Position numbers and translations under genes: made by a program. The notes beneath the pieces were generated by a model, which had not been told where the DNA came from, did not search any database, and saw nothing but the letters and a program-made list of their open reading frames with translations. From assembly GCA_964574815.1 (NCBI GenBank), contig CAZNPL010000008.1, forward strand, positions 62,001-126,000: 64,000 nt of DNA, read 5' to 3'. Origin of the DNA: CAZNPL01 sp964574815 (GTDB taxonomy: Bacteria > Planctomycetota > Phycisphaerae > UBA1845). Positions 44,944 to 54,179 of this stretch are shown one piece after another. The first letter of the stretch is position 1; every line of letters starts with the position of its first letter.

Positions 44944-46008
44944 ATGTTGAAGAGCAAATGGTGCCTGGTTCTGGGCATCTTGGCAGTGGGTATGTTCGTG
45001 ACGTCGGTGTCGGCGAAAGACATTAAGAACGTCACCCCCATAGACGAAGGAGCGACCGAAGCCGGCACCCTTACGGGTGGCACCGGCGTGACGCCGCCGG
45101 AGGGCGACGTGGTTTATAACAGCGCCAACATTTCGGGCTACTTCTTCCGCCCGTTTCCCGGCTACGCGGACTACGATGACATTCACCTCGAGCCGGGCAC
45201 GAACGGTGATCTGGTCAAGTACTCCTTCTCAGTCTTCGGTTCGACGACGACCGGAGCCGATGCGGGCAGCGCGTTTGACGTGACCTCGTCGCTGTACACC
45301 GACGTCGCCGGCGACCCGTCGGTCGGTCAGCCGGATGCGATGATTCCGGGGACGGATTGCACGTTCGTCGGCGTCCCGGCGGGCGGTCTTTTAACGCTCG
45401 AGTGCGTCGTGCCGGCGGGGATTTCAATTCCCCAAGGTCTGTGGATGAGGCTGGAGTTCAGCACGGACAACGCCGGCTGGCTCATCGCCGACTTTAACGA
45501 CTGCCCGACGACCGGGCCTCCGGGCTTCTCGGAAGACTTCTGGGCCGAAGAGGACTTGGCGTTCCCAGGCTTGTTCAACTTCTTCTTCTTCGGTGGTTGC
45601 CCGGCCAACCCGCAGTCCAGCTTCGGCGCGGCTCAGATCGTGACCGAAGGACTGCCCTGGGCGTGCTGCGATCTGTCCACGTTCGATTGTGTGAACGTGC
45701 AGGAAACGGCCTGCAACGATCTCGGCGGTTCGTTCACCGAGGGCACACTGTGCAACAATCTGGAGCAGCCCTGCTCCGAGGCGGGCGCCTGCTGCGACAC
45801 GGCCACCGGCCAGTGCGAGGACACCTTCGCGGTCAATTGCGATGGTTACCTGCAGGCGTTCTTCCCCGGCGAGCTGTGCGCGGACATCACGTGCGAGGTT
45901 CCGCCGAACGTTCCCACGCTGACGCAGTGGGGAATGATCGCCCTGACCGTTCTGCTTCTGACCGGTCTGACGATCAAGTTCGGTCGTCGTCGCACCGTGA
46001 CGGCGTAA
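44944..46008 (+). CDS. IPTL-CTERM cysteine-rich surface protein, copy 2
   Basis: 354 residues with the same protein sequence as the gene at 40162-41226: signal peptide 1-24, beta-rich acidic body, cysteine-rich region, and the VPTLTQWG tail with hydrophobic helix and GRRR. The ribosome site AAAGGAGG and terminator are also the same. Two identical genes next to diverged neighbours point to recent copying or gene conversion, and to a need for high dose or strict identity of this surface protein (inference). Confidence 0.88.
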   Translation: MLKSKWCLVLGILAVGMFVTSVSAKDIKNVTPIDEGATEAGTLTGGTGVTPPEGDVVYNSANISGYFFRPFPGYADYDDIHLEPGTNGDLVKYSFSVFGSTTTGADAGSAFDVTSSLYTDVAGDPSVGQPDAMIPGTDCTFVGVPAGGLLTLECVVPAGISIPQGLWMRLEFSTDNAGWLIADFNDCPTTGPPGFSEDFWAEEDLAFPGLFNFFFFGGCPANPQSSFGAAQIVTEGLPWACCDLSTFDCVNVQETACNDLGGSFTEGTLCNNLEQPCSEAGACCDTATGQCEDTFAVNCDGYLQAFFPGELCADITCEVPPNVPTLTQWGMIALTVLLLTGLTIKFGRRRTVTA

Positions 46009-46039
46009 GCTGACCGTCTCATCCTGGCGTAACTTGAAC

Positions 46040-46086
46040 GCTCCGGCGTGCTCGCTGATCCCGGCGAGACACGCCGGAGCTTCTTT
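46040..46086 (+). terminator. Rho-independent terminator of IPTL gene, copy 2
   Basis: Same hairpin and TTCTTTA tail as at 41258-41304. Here the convergent TPR gene ends only 13 bp downstream. Confidence 0.85.
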
Positions 46087-46098
46087 ATGAATGGAGCC

Positions 46099-48369
46099 TC
46101 AGTCTTGCGGGTCCCACGAGGGCTCGTTAAGGCTGCGGTCGACGTAAGCCCGGCCCCGCTCATATACCGCCAGCCTCTCGCGAATCGCGCCCGACAACTC
46201 GGTGTTTCCGCCGGCACCGGCCGACTCGAGCGCTCGACGAGCGGTCGTCGCCGCCAATTCGAAATCACCCGCCGCGGCGTACGCCGCCGCCAGAGTGTCC
46301 AGAACCGGTGCCGAACGGTGCCCGGTGAGTTCCGACGCCGTCTTGGCGAGGCGGACGGCCTCGACGGGGTCACGCATACCTGCGTCCGGATCGGTGGCGA
46401 GTATCCAGGCGGCCCGCCGGAGAGGCGCGGGCCAACGGGGTCTTAGTCGCGCCGCGGTGCGAAAGGCTTCCACGGCTTCAGCCGACCGCCCTGACACGCT
46501 CAACGCCATGCCCAGTCCGTAAGCCGCTCGTGCCGAACTGGGGTCCGAATCCAGTGCCTCATTGAAGTGTCTCACCGCGGCATCCCAAAGATGAAGCGCG
46601 AGCATGGCCTCGCCCATTGCCCGCTGAGCGTCCGCAAAATCGGCTCCTTGCCCAACGGCCGCCTCCAGGTGTGCGACGGCCTCGTCCGCTCGACCGCAAC
46701 TCAGCAGCGCTGTTCCCATCAGGAAACGCAGCTCCGCCGAGTCGAATCCCACCCCGAGCGCTTCTCTGTAGTGTTCGATCGCCTCCTCATGGCGGCCTTG
46801 CATCTGCAGCATAATGCCTGTGTTGTGAAGGGCAGCGGGGTCGGACGGATGGGCACGCAATGCGCGCTGGCAATACTCCAGCGCCTCGTCCACCTGGTTC
46901 TTGGCTCCCAGTGCGACGCACATGTTGACGTTGGCGTCGAAGAAGTCCGGATTGAGCTTGATCGCCTCGCGGTAGTGCTCGATGGCCTCATCGATTCTGC
47001 CCGCCGATTCCAGCAGGGCGCCGTAAGTGCTGTGTGCTCGATAGACGCCGGGTGCGGCCTGGAGCGAACTCTGCCAGATCGACAGCTCGGACTGGTAGTC
47101 CCGGTTTCGGCGGATCGTCCCCCAACTCGCGAGCGCGATAAGCCCGATGCTTGTCACCGCAGCGCACCACTGAAAGGCGAGCGACCGCCGCCCGGACCGC
47201 GATCGGCCGATTCTGGCGGCTCGCCGCCGAGCCATGCGAACCATCAAAAGATAGCCCAGCGCGACCATGAGCGTGATCACCCCCGCCGAGGGTAGGTACA
47301 TCCGACGCTCCGCTGCTACCTCCGAGACGATCGGGATGAAACTTGAAGTGGGTGACAAGATCACGAAGAACCAGGCCCCGACGAATCCGAGCGCCGGCCG
47401 ATACGCCAAAGCGACCAGCGTGGCCACCAGCAGGAGGAGCACAATCGCCCCAAAGGGCGCGGCCTGTGCCAGCGAAAGGGGCTCCGGATAGCCGTAATCA
47501 AGCACCAGAGGATGGGGCCAGAAAACGAGCCGCACGTAGTGCACCAGAGCCACCGCTTGCGTTTTGAGATAGCCCCAGGAACTCACCAGTCCGCTGGCGC
47601 CAACTGATTCCGTCCGAGGACCGGTCCACATCAACGCCACCAGAACGAGCCATGTCGCCGTCAGGCCGGCATAAAGGCGCCACCGCGCACGAACCGCTGA
47701 TCTGAAGGAGCCGAAACCAAAAGTACGATCGTACAACAGGACCATGAAGGGCGCCGTGACCATCGACTCCTTGCTGCCCATGCCCAGCGCGCACGCCACC
47801 ACCGCCAGCATCGCCCAAACCCGCCGACGGTCCGAGACCCGCGCCCGAATCGCACAATAAAGTGTGAGCAGATAGAACAACGCCATGATCGACTCGGTGC
47901 GCTGGGTCGTGTAGTTCACACATTCGGTTTGCAGTGGGTGAACCAGCCAGATGAGGACCGCTACCAGAGCGAGGCTGTCTCCGGCCTCACCAAACCGATG
48001 GCGCAGCGCGTCGCTCCTGAGGGTCCGGCGGATAACTCCAAACAGCACCAGGGCGCAAGAGATGTGAACCGCAATGTTGATGGCGTGGTAGCCCGGAACC
48101 GCGAGACCGCCGAGTGCGTAGTTGATGGCAAGCGTGAGGCAAATCACCGGCCTTCCCGCCACCGGCGACTGCGGAGGGGCACTCAGAACCCGTTCCGGCG
48201 GCCAAAGTTGCCGAATGTGCTCGTTTTCCTTGATCGACAGGTAGTCGTCGTAAACGAATGGACCGGAGAGGCTGTTGGCATAGACTGCGATTCCCACGAT
48301 GGGAATGAGCCACGGGGCCAGCGCCGTGGCTGCGGAGCGGGCTGAATCATCGATGGTCTGGCGGCTCAT
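46099..48369 (-). CDS. TMTC-like multi-spanning glycosyltransferase with TPR tail
   Basis: 756 residues. The N-terminal ~430 residues hold about ten membrane helices, beginning IPIVGIAVYANSLSGPFVYD and DDYLSIKENEHIRQL; the acidic motif after helix 1 is typical of TMTC and other GT-C O-mannosyltransferase-like proteins. Later segments include VNYTTQRTESIMALFYLLTL and FIPIVSEVAAERRMYLPSAG. TPRs follow (IEHYREAIKLNPDFFDANVN, then YCQRALRAHPSDPAALHNTG) to the C-terminus. The cap LDTLAAAYAAAGDFELA and Y-x-R-GRAY matches the sulfatase-fold TPR gene of unit 1. The start is uncertain; ATG 48369 was chosen. It probably glycosylates exported proteins. Confidence 0.82.
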   Translation of the reverse strand: MSRQTIDDSARSAATALAPWLIPIVGIAVYANSLSGPFVYDDYLSIKENEHIRQLWPPERVLSAPPQSPVAGRPVICLTLAINYALGGLAVPGYHAINIAVHISCALVLFGVIRRTLRSDALRHRFGEAGDSLALVAVLIWLVHPLQTECVNYTTQRTESIMALFYLLTLYCAIRARVSDRRRVWAMLAVVACALGMGSKESMVTAPFMVLLYDRTFGFGSFRSAVRARWRLYAGLTATWLVLVALMWTGPRTESVGASGLVSSWGYLKTQAVALVHYVRLVFWPHPLVLDYGYPEPLSLAQAAPFGAIVLLLLVATLVALAYRPALGFVGAWFFVILSPTSSFIPIVSEVAAERRMYLPSAGVITLMVALGYLLMVRMARRRAARIGRSRSGRRSLAFQWCAAVTSIGLIALASWGTIRRNRDYQSELSIWQSSLQAAPGVYRAHSTYGALLESAGRIDEAIEHYREAIKLNPDFFDANVNMCVALGAKNQVDEALEYCQRALRAHPSDPAALHNTGIMLQMQGRHEEAIEHYREALGVGFDSAELRFLMGTALLSCGRADEAVAHLEAAVGQGADFADAQRAMGEAMLALHLWDAAVRHFNEALDSDPSSARAAYGLGMALSVSGRSAEAVEAFRTAARLRPRWPAPLRRAAWILATDPDAGMRDPVEAVRLAKTASELTGHRSAPVLDTLAAAYAAAGDFELAATTARRALESAGAGGNTELSGAIRERLAVYERGRAYVDRSLNEPSWDPQD

Positions 48370-48787
48370 CTGATCGAGAATCTCGGACCCCGAAACGACA
48401 AGGCCCCCGAACACGCCCTGTCCGGCCGAACCGGCGAAACTGCCTCGATCCGTTTATCGGACTGGCCGGCACGCGCCGCAAACCAGTGCCACGCCAGTGT
48501 ACGCGCGGACCCCGTGCATGAATACCATCGCGGAGATACAATGATAGCATGGTCCGTCCGTGACAGGATCGGGGCGTGCGAATCCCATGCCGAGCCCGCG
48601 GTTAGGCCTCGGTCTTGTGCTTCGCCCACCGCCCCCCTTCCTGAAGAACGGGGACAGGTTTGTGGGGTGGGAACTGTGCACGCCGCAATGGACCCCGGAT
48701 GATGCTTGGGCGAGAACCCGACAGACTGTCATGCGTAAACGCGCCAACACAAACGTGCGATGGCGGCCCGACAAGCCCAGAAGTCTA
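48370..48787. other. Divergent intergenic region
   Basis: About 420 bp between the TMTC-like gene and the first phosphodiesterase gene. The plus-strand frame is open through much of it, so the true start of the phosphodiesterase may lie upstream of the one chosen. No hairpin or firm promoter was found. Confidence 0.4.
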
Positions 48788-50980
48788 ATGGCCCGTCAAG
48801 ATCAAGGCTCGGCACCAATGGGAATGGGCCCTCCAGGTGTCCGCTGCGCCCTGGCGGCCGTCTTGGTCCTCGCAATCGCGCCGTCCGCCCAGGCGTACAT
48901 CGGCCCCGGAGCCGGGTTCGCGGTTCTCTCCTCATTCTTCGTCGTTCTGGCCGCATCCCTCTCGGCGTTCGCGGCGCTGCTGACTTGGCCGGTGCGATGG
49001 ACATTCCGCGCGATCCGCGGCCGGCGGGCGATGGCTCGATCCCGCGTGAGGCGCTGTGTCATCCTGGGGCTTGACGGGATGGACCCCGAACTGGTCGACT
49101 CGTTTTTCGCCAAGGGAATGCTGCCGAACCTCCAGAAGCTTGCCAAGAGTGGCTGCTACGATCGGTTGGGCACAACGGCACCGCCGCTGTCGCCGGTGGC
49201 CTGGTCCACGTTCTTGACGGGATCGAATCCGGGCAAACACAACATCTTCGACTTCTTGACTTACGATCGGCGAACCTACCTGCCCCAGTTGTCCAGCGTC
49301 CGGATCGGAGAGCCGCGTCGGCACCTGAAGATCGGCCGTTACCGGCTCCCCATCGGACGACCCGAAATCCGAATGCTTCGCAAAAGCAAGCCTTTCTGGA
49401 CGATTCTGGGCGAGCATGGAGTATTCAGTTCGGTCATTCGCGTACCCATCACGTTTCCACCGGAGAAGTTCCACGGCGTGCTTCTCAGCGCAATGTGCGT
49501 GCCGGACCTGCGCGGCAGCCAGGGAACGTTCTCGTATTACACGACGCACAGTAACGGGCAGTCGCTCGAAGCGGAGGAAATGGCAGAGCACACCGGTGGT
49601 GAGCAGATCCGTGTCGAGCGTCGGGGCGACCGGATCGAGTCGCACCTGGTCGGCCCGCCAAATACCATCGCAGGGGGCGGAGAACCGGCGACGGCGCCCT
49701 TTACGGTGACCTTGAACGGTTGCAATGGTCAAGCGCAATTGCGCGTCGATGGCAAATCGCTCAGGCTCAACGTCGGCCAGTACTCCGATTGGATCACCGT
49801 GACTTTTCGGTTGGGCCTTGGCGTAAAAGTCTCGGGAATCTGCCGCTTCCTCCTCACGGCGACGGAGCCGGAATTCGGTCTCTACGTGACGCCGATCCAG
49901 ATCGACCCGGAGCGACCGGCGATGCCAATCGCTCACCCTACCGCGTACAGCATCTACCTGTCGAAGCGGCAGGGGCGGTTCGCGACGCTTGGACTGGCCG
50001 AGGACACCTGGGCGCTCAACGAGAGAATCCTGGAAGACGACTCGTTCCTCCAGCAGTGCATCGACGCCGACGCGGAACGCGAGGAGATGTTCCTCGATTC
50101 GCTGGACAAGGTGAAACGGGGCCTCTGTGCGGCCGTGTTCGACGGCACAGATCGGATTCAACACATGTTCTGGAGGTACATCGACCCCGACCACCCGGCC
50201 CGGGACGGGTTTGGAACTCATCAGGAACGGACCGCCATCGAAGACCACTACCGCCGTTGTGACGACCTCGTGGGCAAGGTCCTGGCCAAGTGCGACAACC
50301 AGGATACCTGGCTGCTGGTGATCAGCGACCACGGGTTCAAACCGTTTCGACGCGGAATCGATCTGAATCGCTGGCTGATCGACAACGGCTATATGGCGCT
50401 GAAGCCGGACGCCAACGGATCAAAGTACTTGGCCGACGTGGATTGGAGCCGGACCCGAGCGTTCGCCATCGGGCTGGCGGGCATCTACCTCAACGTCGAA
50501 GGCCGCGAGGCGCAGGGAGTTGTCAAGCCCGGCCGGGAAGAAGCAGAGTTACGCCGCGAGCTGTGCGAGAAACTGACCGGCTTGCGGGACGAAGATCGCA
50601 ACGACTTGGCAATCAGCCGCGCACTCAACGCCCACAAGGTGTACAGCGGTCCCTATCGCCCGGAAGGCCCCGACGTCATCGTCGGTTACAACGTGGGCTA
50701 CCGCGTCTCGTGGGACGCCGCAGTCGGGCGGGTGACCGGCTCGGTCTTCAACGACAACACCAAAGCGTGGAGTGGAGATCATTGCATCGATCCGAAACTG
50801 GTGCCGGGTGTGATGTTCTCGAACAGAAAAATCCATGCCGAGGGACCACGCTTGATGGATATTGGCCCGACGGTTTTGGATATGTTCGGCGTGCCGGTGC
50901 CCAAGCAAATGGACGGTCGACCGTTCACGGTTGCCGGCGGACGGCGCGAGACGTCCAAGGGGAAAGCGAAGGCTCGGTGA
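48788..50980 (+). CDS. AlkP-superfamily phosphodiesterase, membrane-attached
   Basis: 730 residues from ATG 48788; ATG 48731 and 48818 are also possible. Two N-terminal hydrophobic segments (LAAVLVLAIAPSAQAYIG, with a possible cleavage site, and VLSSFFVVLAASLSAFAALL). The type I phosphodiesterase domain starts at VILGLDGMDPELVD; the nucleophile position is Ser in PPLSPVAWSTFLTG. Metal ligands appear in DGTDRIQHMFWRY and ISDHGFKPF, with a final site in WSGDHCIDP. A beta-rich insert (~280-400) interrupts the core. The family hydrolyses or transfers phosphodiesters; substrate unknown. A paralogue follows after 31 bp, so they form an operon. Confidence 0.85.
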   Translation: MARQDQGSAPMGMGPPGVRCALAAVLVLAIAPSAQAYIGPGAGFAVLSSFFVVLAASLSAFAALLTWPVRWTFRAIRGRRAMARSRVRRCVILGLDGMDPELVDSFFAKGMLPNLQKLAKSGCYDRLGTTAPPLSPVAWSTFLTGSNPGKHNIFDFLTYDRRTYLPQLSSVRIGEPRRHLKIGRYRLPIGRPEIRMLRKSKPFWTILGEHGVFSSVIRVPITFPPEKFHGVLLSAMCVPDLRGSQGTFSYYTTHSNGQSLEAEEMAEHTGGEQIRVERRGDRIESHLVGPPNTIAGGGEPATAPFTVTLNGCNGQAQLRVDGKSLRLNVGQYSDWITVTFRLGLGVKVSGICRFLLTATEPEFGLYVTPIQIDPERPAMPIAHPTAYSIYLSKRQGRFATLGLAEDTWALNERILEDDSFLQQCIDADAEREEMFLDSLDKVKRGLCAAVFDGTDRIQHMFWRYIDPDHPARDGFGTHQERTAIEDHYRRCDDLVGKVLAKCDNQDTWLLVISDHGFKPFRRGIDLNRWLIDNGYMALKPDANGSKYLADVDWSRTRAFAIGLAGIYLNVEGREAQGVVKPGREEAELRRELCEKLTGLRDEDRNDLAISRALNAHKVYSGPYRPEGPDVIVGYNVGYRVSWDAAVGRVTGSVFNDNTKAWSGDHCIDPKLVPGVMFSNRKIHAEGPRLMDIGPTVLDMFGVPVPKQMDGRPFTVAGGRRETSKGKAKAR

Positions 50981-51011
50981 ATGTCATCGCCGTGCCTGGG
51001 GGAGCGTTGAG

Positions 51012-53117
51012 ATGTTCTTTAATAGCGCAGCGGGATGGCGTTCATTCTCGGTGGTCTTTCTTGGGACGTTTCTGGCCGGATGGATCGGTGTGGGAGGTTG
51101 CGGGAAGGAGGACGTTGCGTACGACAAGCAGGTGATCGTTCTCGGCCTCGACGGCGTCGATCATGGATTGTGCAAATCGCTGCTGGTCGAGGGCCGACTG
51201 CCGAATCTTGCGCGGCTCGCACAAGAGGGCACCTTCTCGCGGCTCGAAACAAGCACGCCGCCACAGAGCCCGGTTGCGTGGTCGAACATGATGACCGGGG
51301 CGGACCCGGGCCGGCACGGCGTCTTTGACTTTATTCATCGGCACCCGCGCGAAGGCTGGCTGTTGTCATCGGCGGCCGAAACCGTCCCGCCCGAACCGCT
51401 GCCCATCCTGGGCAACCATGTCGATGAAATACCGGTATTCGGCTATCGCTTGCCGGTACGCCCCACGCGAATCAAGGCCAACCGTCACGTGCCGGCGTTC
51501 TGGGAGTATCTCACGGAAGCGGGCGTGCCCACGTTCATTTACCGCATGCCCGCCAATTACCCGCCGACACCGGCCGGCGGTGCGCCGTTCAGGTGCCTGT
51601 CGGACATGGGCACCGTGGATTTGCTGGATACGTTGGGCTCATTCTCCTACTACACCGAGGATCCGGCTGACCGTGGTCGGCGCATCAGCCGGGGCGGAGG
51701 CGAACTTTATAACATCGAGCTCGTAGAGCACCGAGCCGAGGCGACGTTTGTCGGCCCGTTGAACGAGTACGAGGTCGTCAAAGCGCAAGGGCAGCCTTCC
51801 GCTGGCGAGGCGCCAAAGCGTCAAAAGGTGCAGGTGCCCTTTGAGATTGCACGCGATCCGTTGTCGGAAGTCGCCGTGATTCGGTTCCAGGGGCGCGAGA
51901 TCGTTCTCGAAAAAGGCGAATGGAGCGGCTGGGAGCCGATCGAATTCGAAATGATCCCGCAGGTGCTGACTCTCAAGGGCATTTGCCGATTCTACATGCA
52001 GCAGGTCCATCCCTATCTGAAGCTCTACGTTTCGCCCTTCAATTTCGACCCGCAGGAGGAATCGTGGGAGATCGACCAGCCCTCGGGTTTCAGCGTCACC
52101 GTGTCGGACGCCGTCGGGCGCTATTACACCCAGGGCCTGCCGGAGGACACCAAGGCGCTGTCGAACCACGTGCTGTCCCGCGAGGAATTCCTGCAACAGG
52201 CTGAAATCGTGTTGCAGGAACGCTTGCGGCTGCTCGAGTTTGCGATGGACCGTTACAAGGGCGGGATGATGTTCTTCTACTTCGGATCCCCCGATCAGAT
52301 CGGGCACATGTTCTGGGGTTTAAGGTGGCAGGGACACCCGGCGGCGACCGTTGAGGAACACCATCGCTATCGCAATCTGATGGAGGAGCTGTACGTTCGA
52401 ATGGACGACGTCGTCGGTCGCGTGATGGAGCGTTTCCCCGACGCGACGATTATCGTGATGAGTGACCACGGCTTCTGCGATTACCGCAGACGGTTCAGCT
52501 TGAACACCTGGTTGATGGTCAACGGCTACGCGGCAATGAGAGACCCCTCGGATCCAAAGCTGGCCGCAAACATCGATGGGCCGCGCAGCCGCGCGTACGC
52601 CATCGGTTTCAACGGTCTCTATATCAACCTTCGCGGACGAGAGAGATTCGGGATCGTAGACCCTGCTCGCAAGCAGGCGCTGATGGACGAGATTACGAGC
52701 AAACTCAAAGCCTATCGCGATCCCGCTACGGGGCAGCAGGTCGTGCTCGATGTATACCAATGCGATAAGATATTCTCCGGCCCGATGCTTGCCGCCGGAC
52801 CCGATATGATCGTCGGCTACGCGCCGGGTTATCGCGGTGGCGGGGCCTCCGCCATTGCCGCCTTCCCGGAGGCAGTGGTTGAGGATAACGATGATCCGTG
52901 GATGTCCGATCACTGCGTTGCCCCTGATGTCGTACCCGGAATTCTAGTCACGAATCGCGATGTCACGGCGCAGGAACCGAGCCTCCTCGACTTGGCCCCG
53001 ACCATCCTGCATGCATTCGACGTAACGCCGCCGGATCACATGAAGGGACGCGATCTGTTCGCATCGTCGCCGGATATGGTGACGCAGGCGAATCGCTCCT
53101 GGCCGGCCGACCAATGA
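51012..53117 (+). CDS. AlkP-superfamily phosphodiesterase, probable lipoprotein
   Basis: 701 residues. The N-terminus (SVVFLGTFLAGWIGVGGC) looks like a lipoprotein signal with cysteine near residue 31. The core parallels the preceding gene: VIVLGLDGVDHGLCKSLL, serine nucleophile in PPQSPVAWSNMMTG, FGSPDQIGHMFWGL, VMSDHGFCDYRRRFSLNTWL, and a closing MSDHCVAPDVVPGILVTN. GGGAG nine bases before ATG 51012 supports the start. The pair would place one enzyme in the membrane and one on a lipid anchor, presumably acting on the same class of surface phosphodiesters (inference). Confidence 0.87.
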   Translation: MFFNSAAGWRSFSVVFLGTFLAGWIGVGGCGKEDVAYDKQVIVLGLDGVDHGLCKSLLVEGRLPNLARLAQEGTFSRLETSTPPQSPVAWSNMMTGADPGRHGVFDFIHRHPREGWLLSSAAETVPPEPLPILGNHVDEIPVFGYRLPVRPTRIKANRHVPAFWEYLTEAGVPTFIYRMPANYPPTPAGGAPFRCLSDMGTVDLLDTLGSFSYYTEDPADRGRRISRGGGELYNIELVEHRAEATFVGPLNEYEVVKAQGQPSAGEAPKRQKVQVPFEIARDPLSEVAVIRFQGREIVLEKGEWSGWEPIEFEMIPQVLTLKGICRFYMQQVHPYLKLYVSPFNFDPQEESWEIDQPSGFSVTVSDAVGRYYTQGLPEDTKALSNHVLSREEFLQQAEIVLQERLRLLEFAMDRYKGGMMFFYFGSPDQIGHMFWGLRWQGHPAATVEEHHRYRNLMEELYVRMDDVVGRVMERFPDATIIVMSDHGFCDYRRRFSLNTWLMVNGYAAMRDPSDPKLAANIDGPRSRAYAIGFNGLYINLRGRERFGIVDPARKQALMDEITSKLKAYRDPATGQQVVLDVYQCDKIFSGPMLAAGPDMIVGYAPGYRGGGASAIAAFPEAVVEDNDDPWMSDHCVAPDVVPGILVTNRDVTAQEPSLLDLAPTILHAFDVTPPDHMKGRDLFASSPDMVTQANRSWPADQ

Positions 53118-53154
53118 TGGAACGGAAGGTTTTTTCGTACAGGGAGACCGTAGG

Positions 53155-54066
53155 ATGACGAGAGGACAAGAGTTCGTCAGCGCGATCCAACGCATACGCT
53201 TGGCCCACCGGGCAGGCGTTCTGGCAGTAGTACTGTGTGCCCTGGCAACCGGACATCCGCCCGTCTTGGCGCAGAATCCGTTGCCGACAGCGGAGCAGAT
53301 TCTGGACCGGTTCATCGAGGTGACGGGCGGCAAGGAGGCCTATCTCAAGATCGAGAACCGTGTGCGGCAGGGCACCATGGAGATTCCTCGGGGCATGAAC
53401 AACAAGTTGGTCATGGACGTGACCATGTACGAGGCGGAACCGGCCGAGACATACTACATCCGATCGACCAGTGCGGATTCCAGGTTCGAAACCGGAACGC
53501 ATGACGGAATGGCGTGGTCGATCGGCCCAGGGGGGCGAGCCCGCGTCATCGAAGGCGACGCCCTGAAGCGGGCTCTGCATGAGGCCGCCTTTCATTCGCC
53601 GGTCAAGTGGCGGGATGTCTATCAGCAGGCCAAGTGCGAGGAGGAAATCGAGTTCGAAGGTGAGCTCTGCTACAAGGTAAAGATGGTCTGGGATCTGGGC
53701 GAAGAGGAGTGGTATTTTTCGAAGGAGACAGGCCTCTGGCGCGGCAGGGACTGGCATATGGAAACGCGGCGCGGGAACATCCGACTGCGCATGATCTTCA
53801 AGGATTACCGTGAGATCGACGGGATCTCCCTGCCGTACCGCATCGAGAGGGTCCGGCGCAGCCAGCCCCTTGGAGCCGTCGTTTATTCGTCCATCGAGCA
53901 TAATGTGGAGCTGCCGCCCGACCGCTTCGAACCTCCGCAGGCGGTTCAAGAGTTGTTGCAGGAGCAGGAACCCTCCGCCTCCGACGGCGAGCAGATGAAA
54001 GAAACCCCAAAGTCAAAGGAAACGGTTCCGCCGGCAAGTGACCCATCGAGTGACGACGGATCGTAA
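53155..54066 (+). CDS. Secreted LolA-like protein
   Basis: 303 residues. Signal peptide to about residue 40 (GVLAVVLCALATGHPPVLAQ). The mature part (TAEQILDRFIEVTGGKEAYL, later YFSKETGLWRGRD and YREIDGISLPYRIE) has the order seen in LolA/LppX-like and outer-membrane lipoprotein-sorting proteins of the half-barrel fold, which carry lipids or lipoproteins across the periplasm. The last ~45 residues are low-complexity and acidic. It begins 37 bp after the second phosphodiesterase gene with GGGAG upstream, so probably belongs to that operon. Confidence 0.72.
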   Translation: MTRGQEFVSAIQRIRLAHRAGVLAVVLCALATGHPPVLAQNPLPTAEQILDRFIEVTGGKEAYLKIENRVRQGTMEIPRGMNNKLVMDVTMYEAEPAETYYIRSTSADSRFETGTHDGMAWSIGPGGRARVIEGDALKRALHEAAFHSPVKWRDVYQQAKCEEEIEFEGELCYKVKMVWDLGEEEWYFSKETGLWRGRDWHMETRRGNIRLRMIFKDYREIDGISLPYRIERVRRSQPLGAVVYSSIEHNVELPPDRFEPPQAVQELLQEQEPSASDGEQMKETPKSKETVPPASDPSSDDGS

Positions 54067-54179
54067 TCCCGGGTCCGCGGCGCAGCGCGTGTTGATCGGG
54101 TGTCGGGCGACGGCCGAGCAGCGAAATCTACGCCCTTGGGACGCACCTCGAAGGATGCGCCCCCGCTCCGCACACGACT

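Larger units (their letters stand above)
44885..46089 (+). repeat. 1205-bp direct repeat, copy 2
   Basis: Second copy of 40103-41307, with the same borders. It contains the right part of hairpin P3, the IPTL-CTERM gene and its terminator. Flanking cassette sequence on the left is homologous but diverged. Confidence 0.9.

Noticed and set aside
40103..46089. Repeat pair as an insertion sequence or composite transposon
   Set aside because: No transposase, terminal inverted repeats or target duplication; the repeat holds an IPTL-CTERM gene and terminator.
48932..50332. 466-residue antisense open frame over the first phosphodiesterase
   Set aside because: The sense frame has conserved AlkP motifs; the antisense translation has none.
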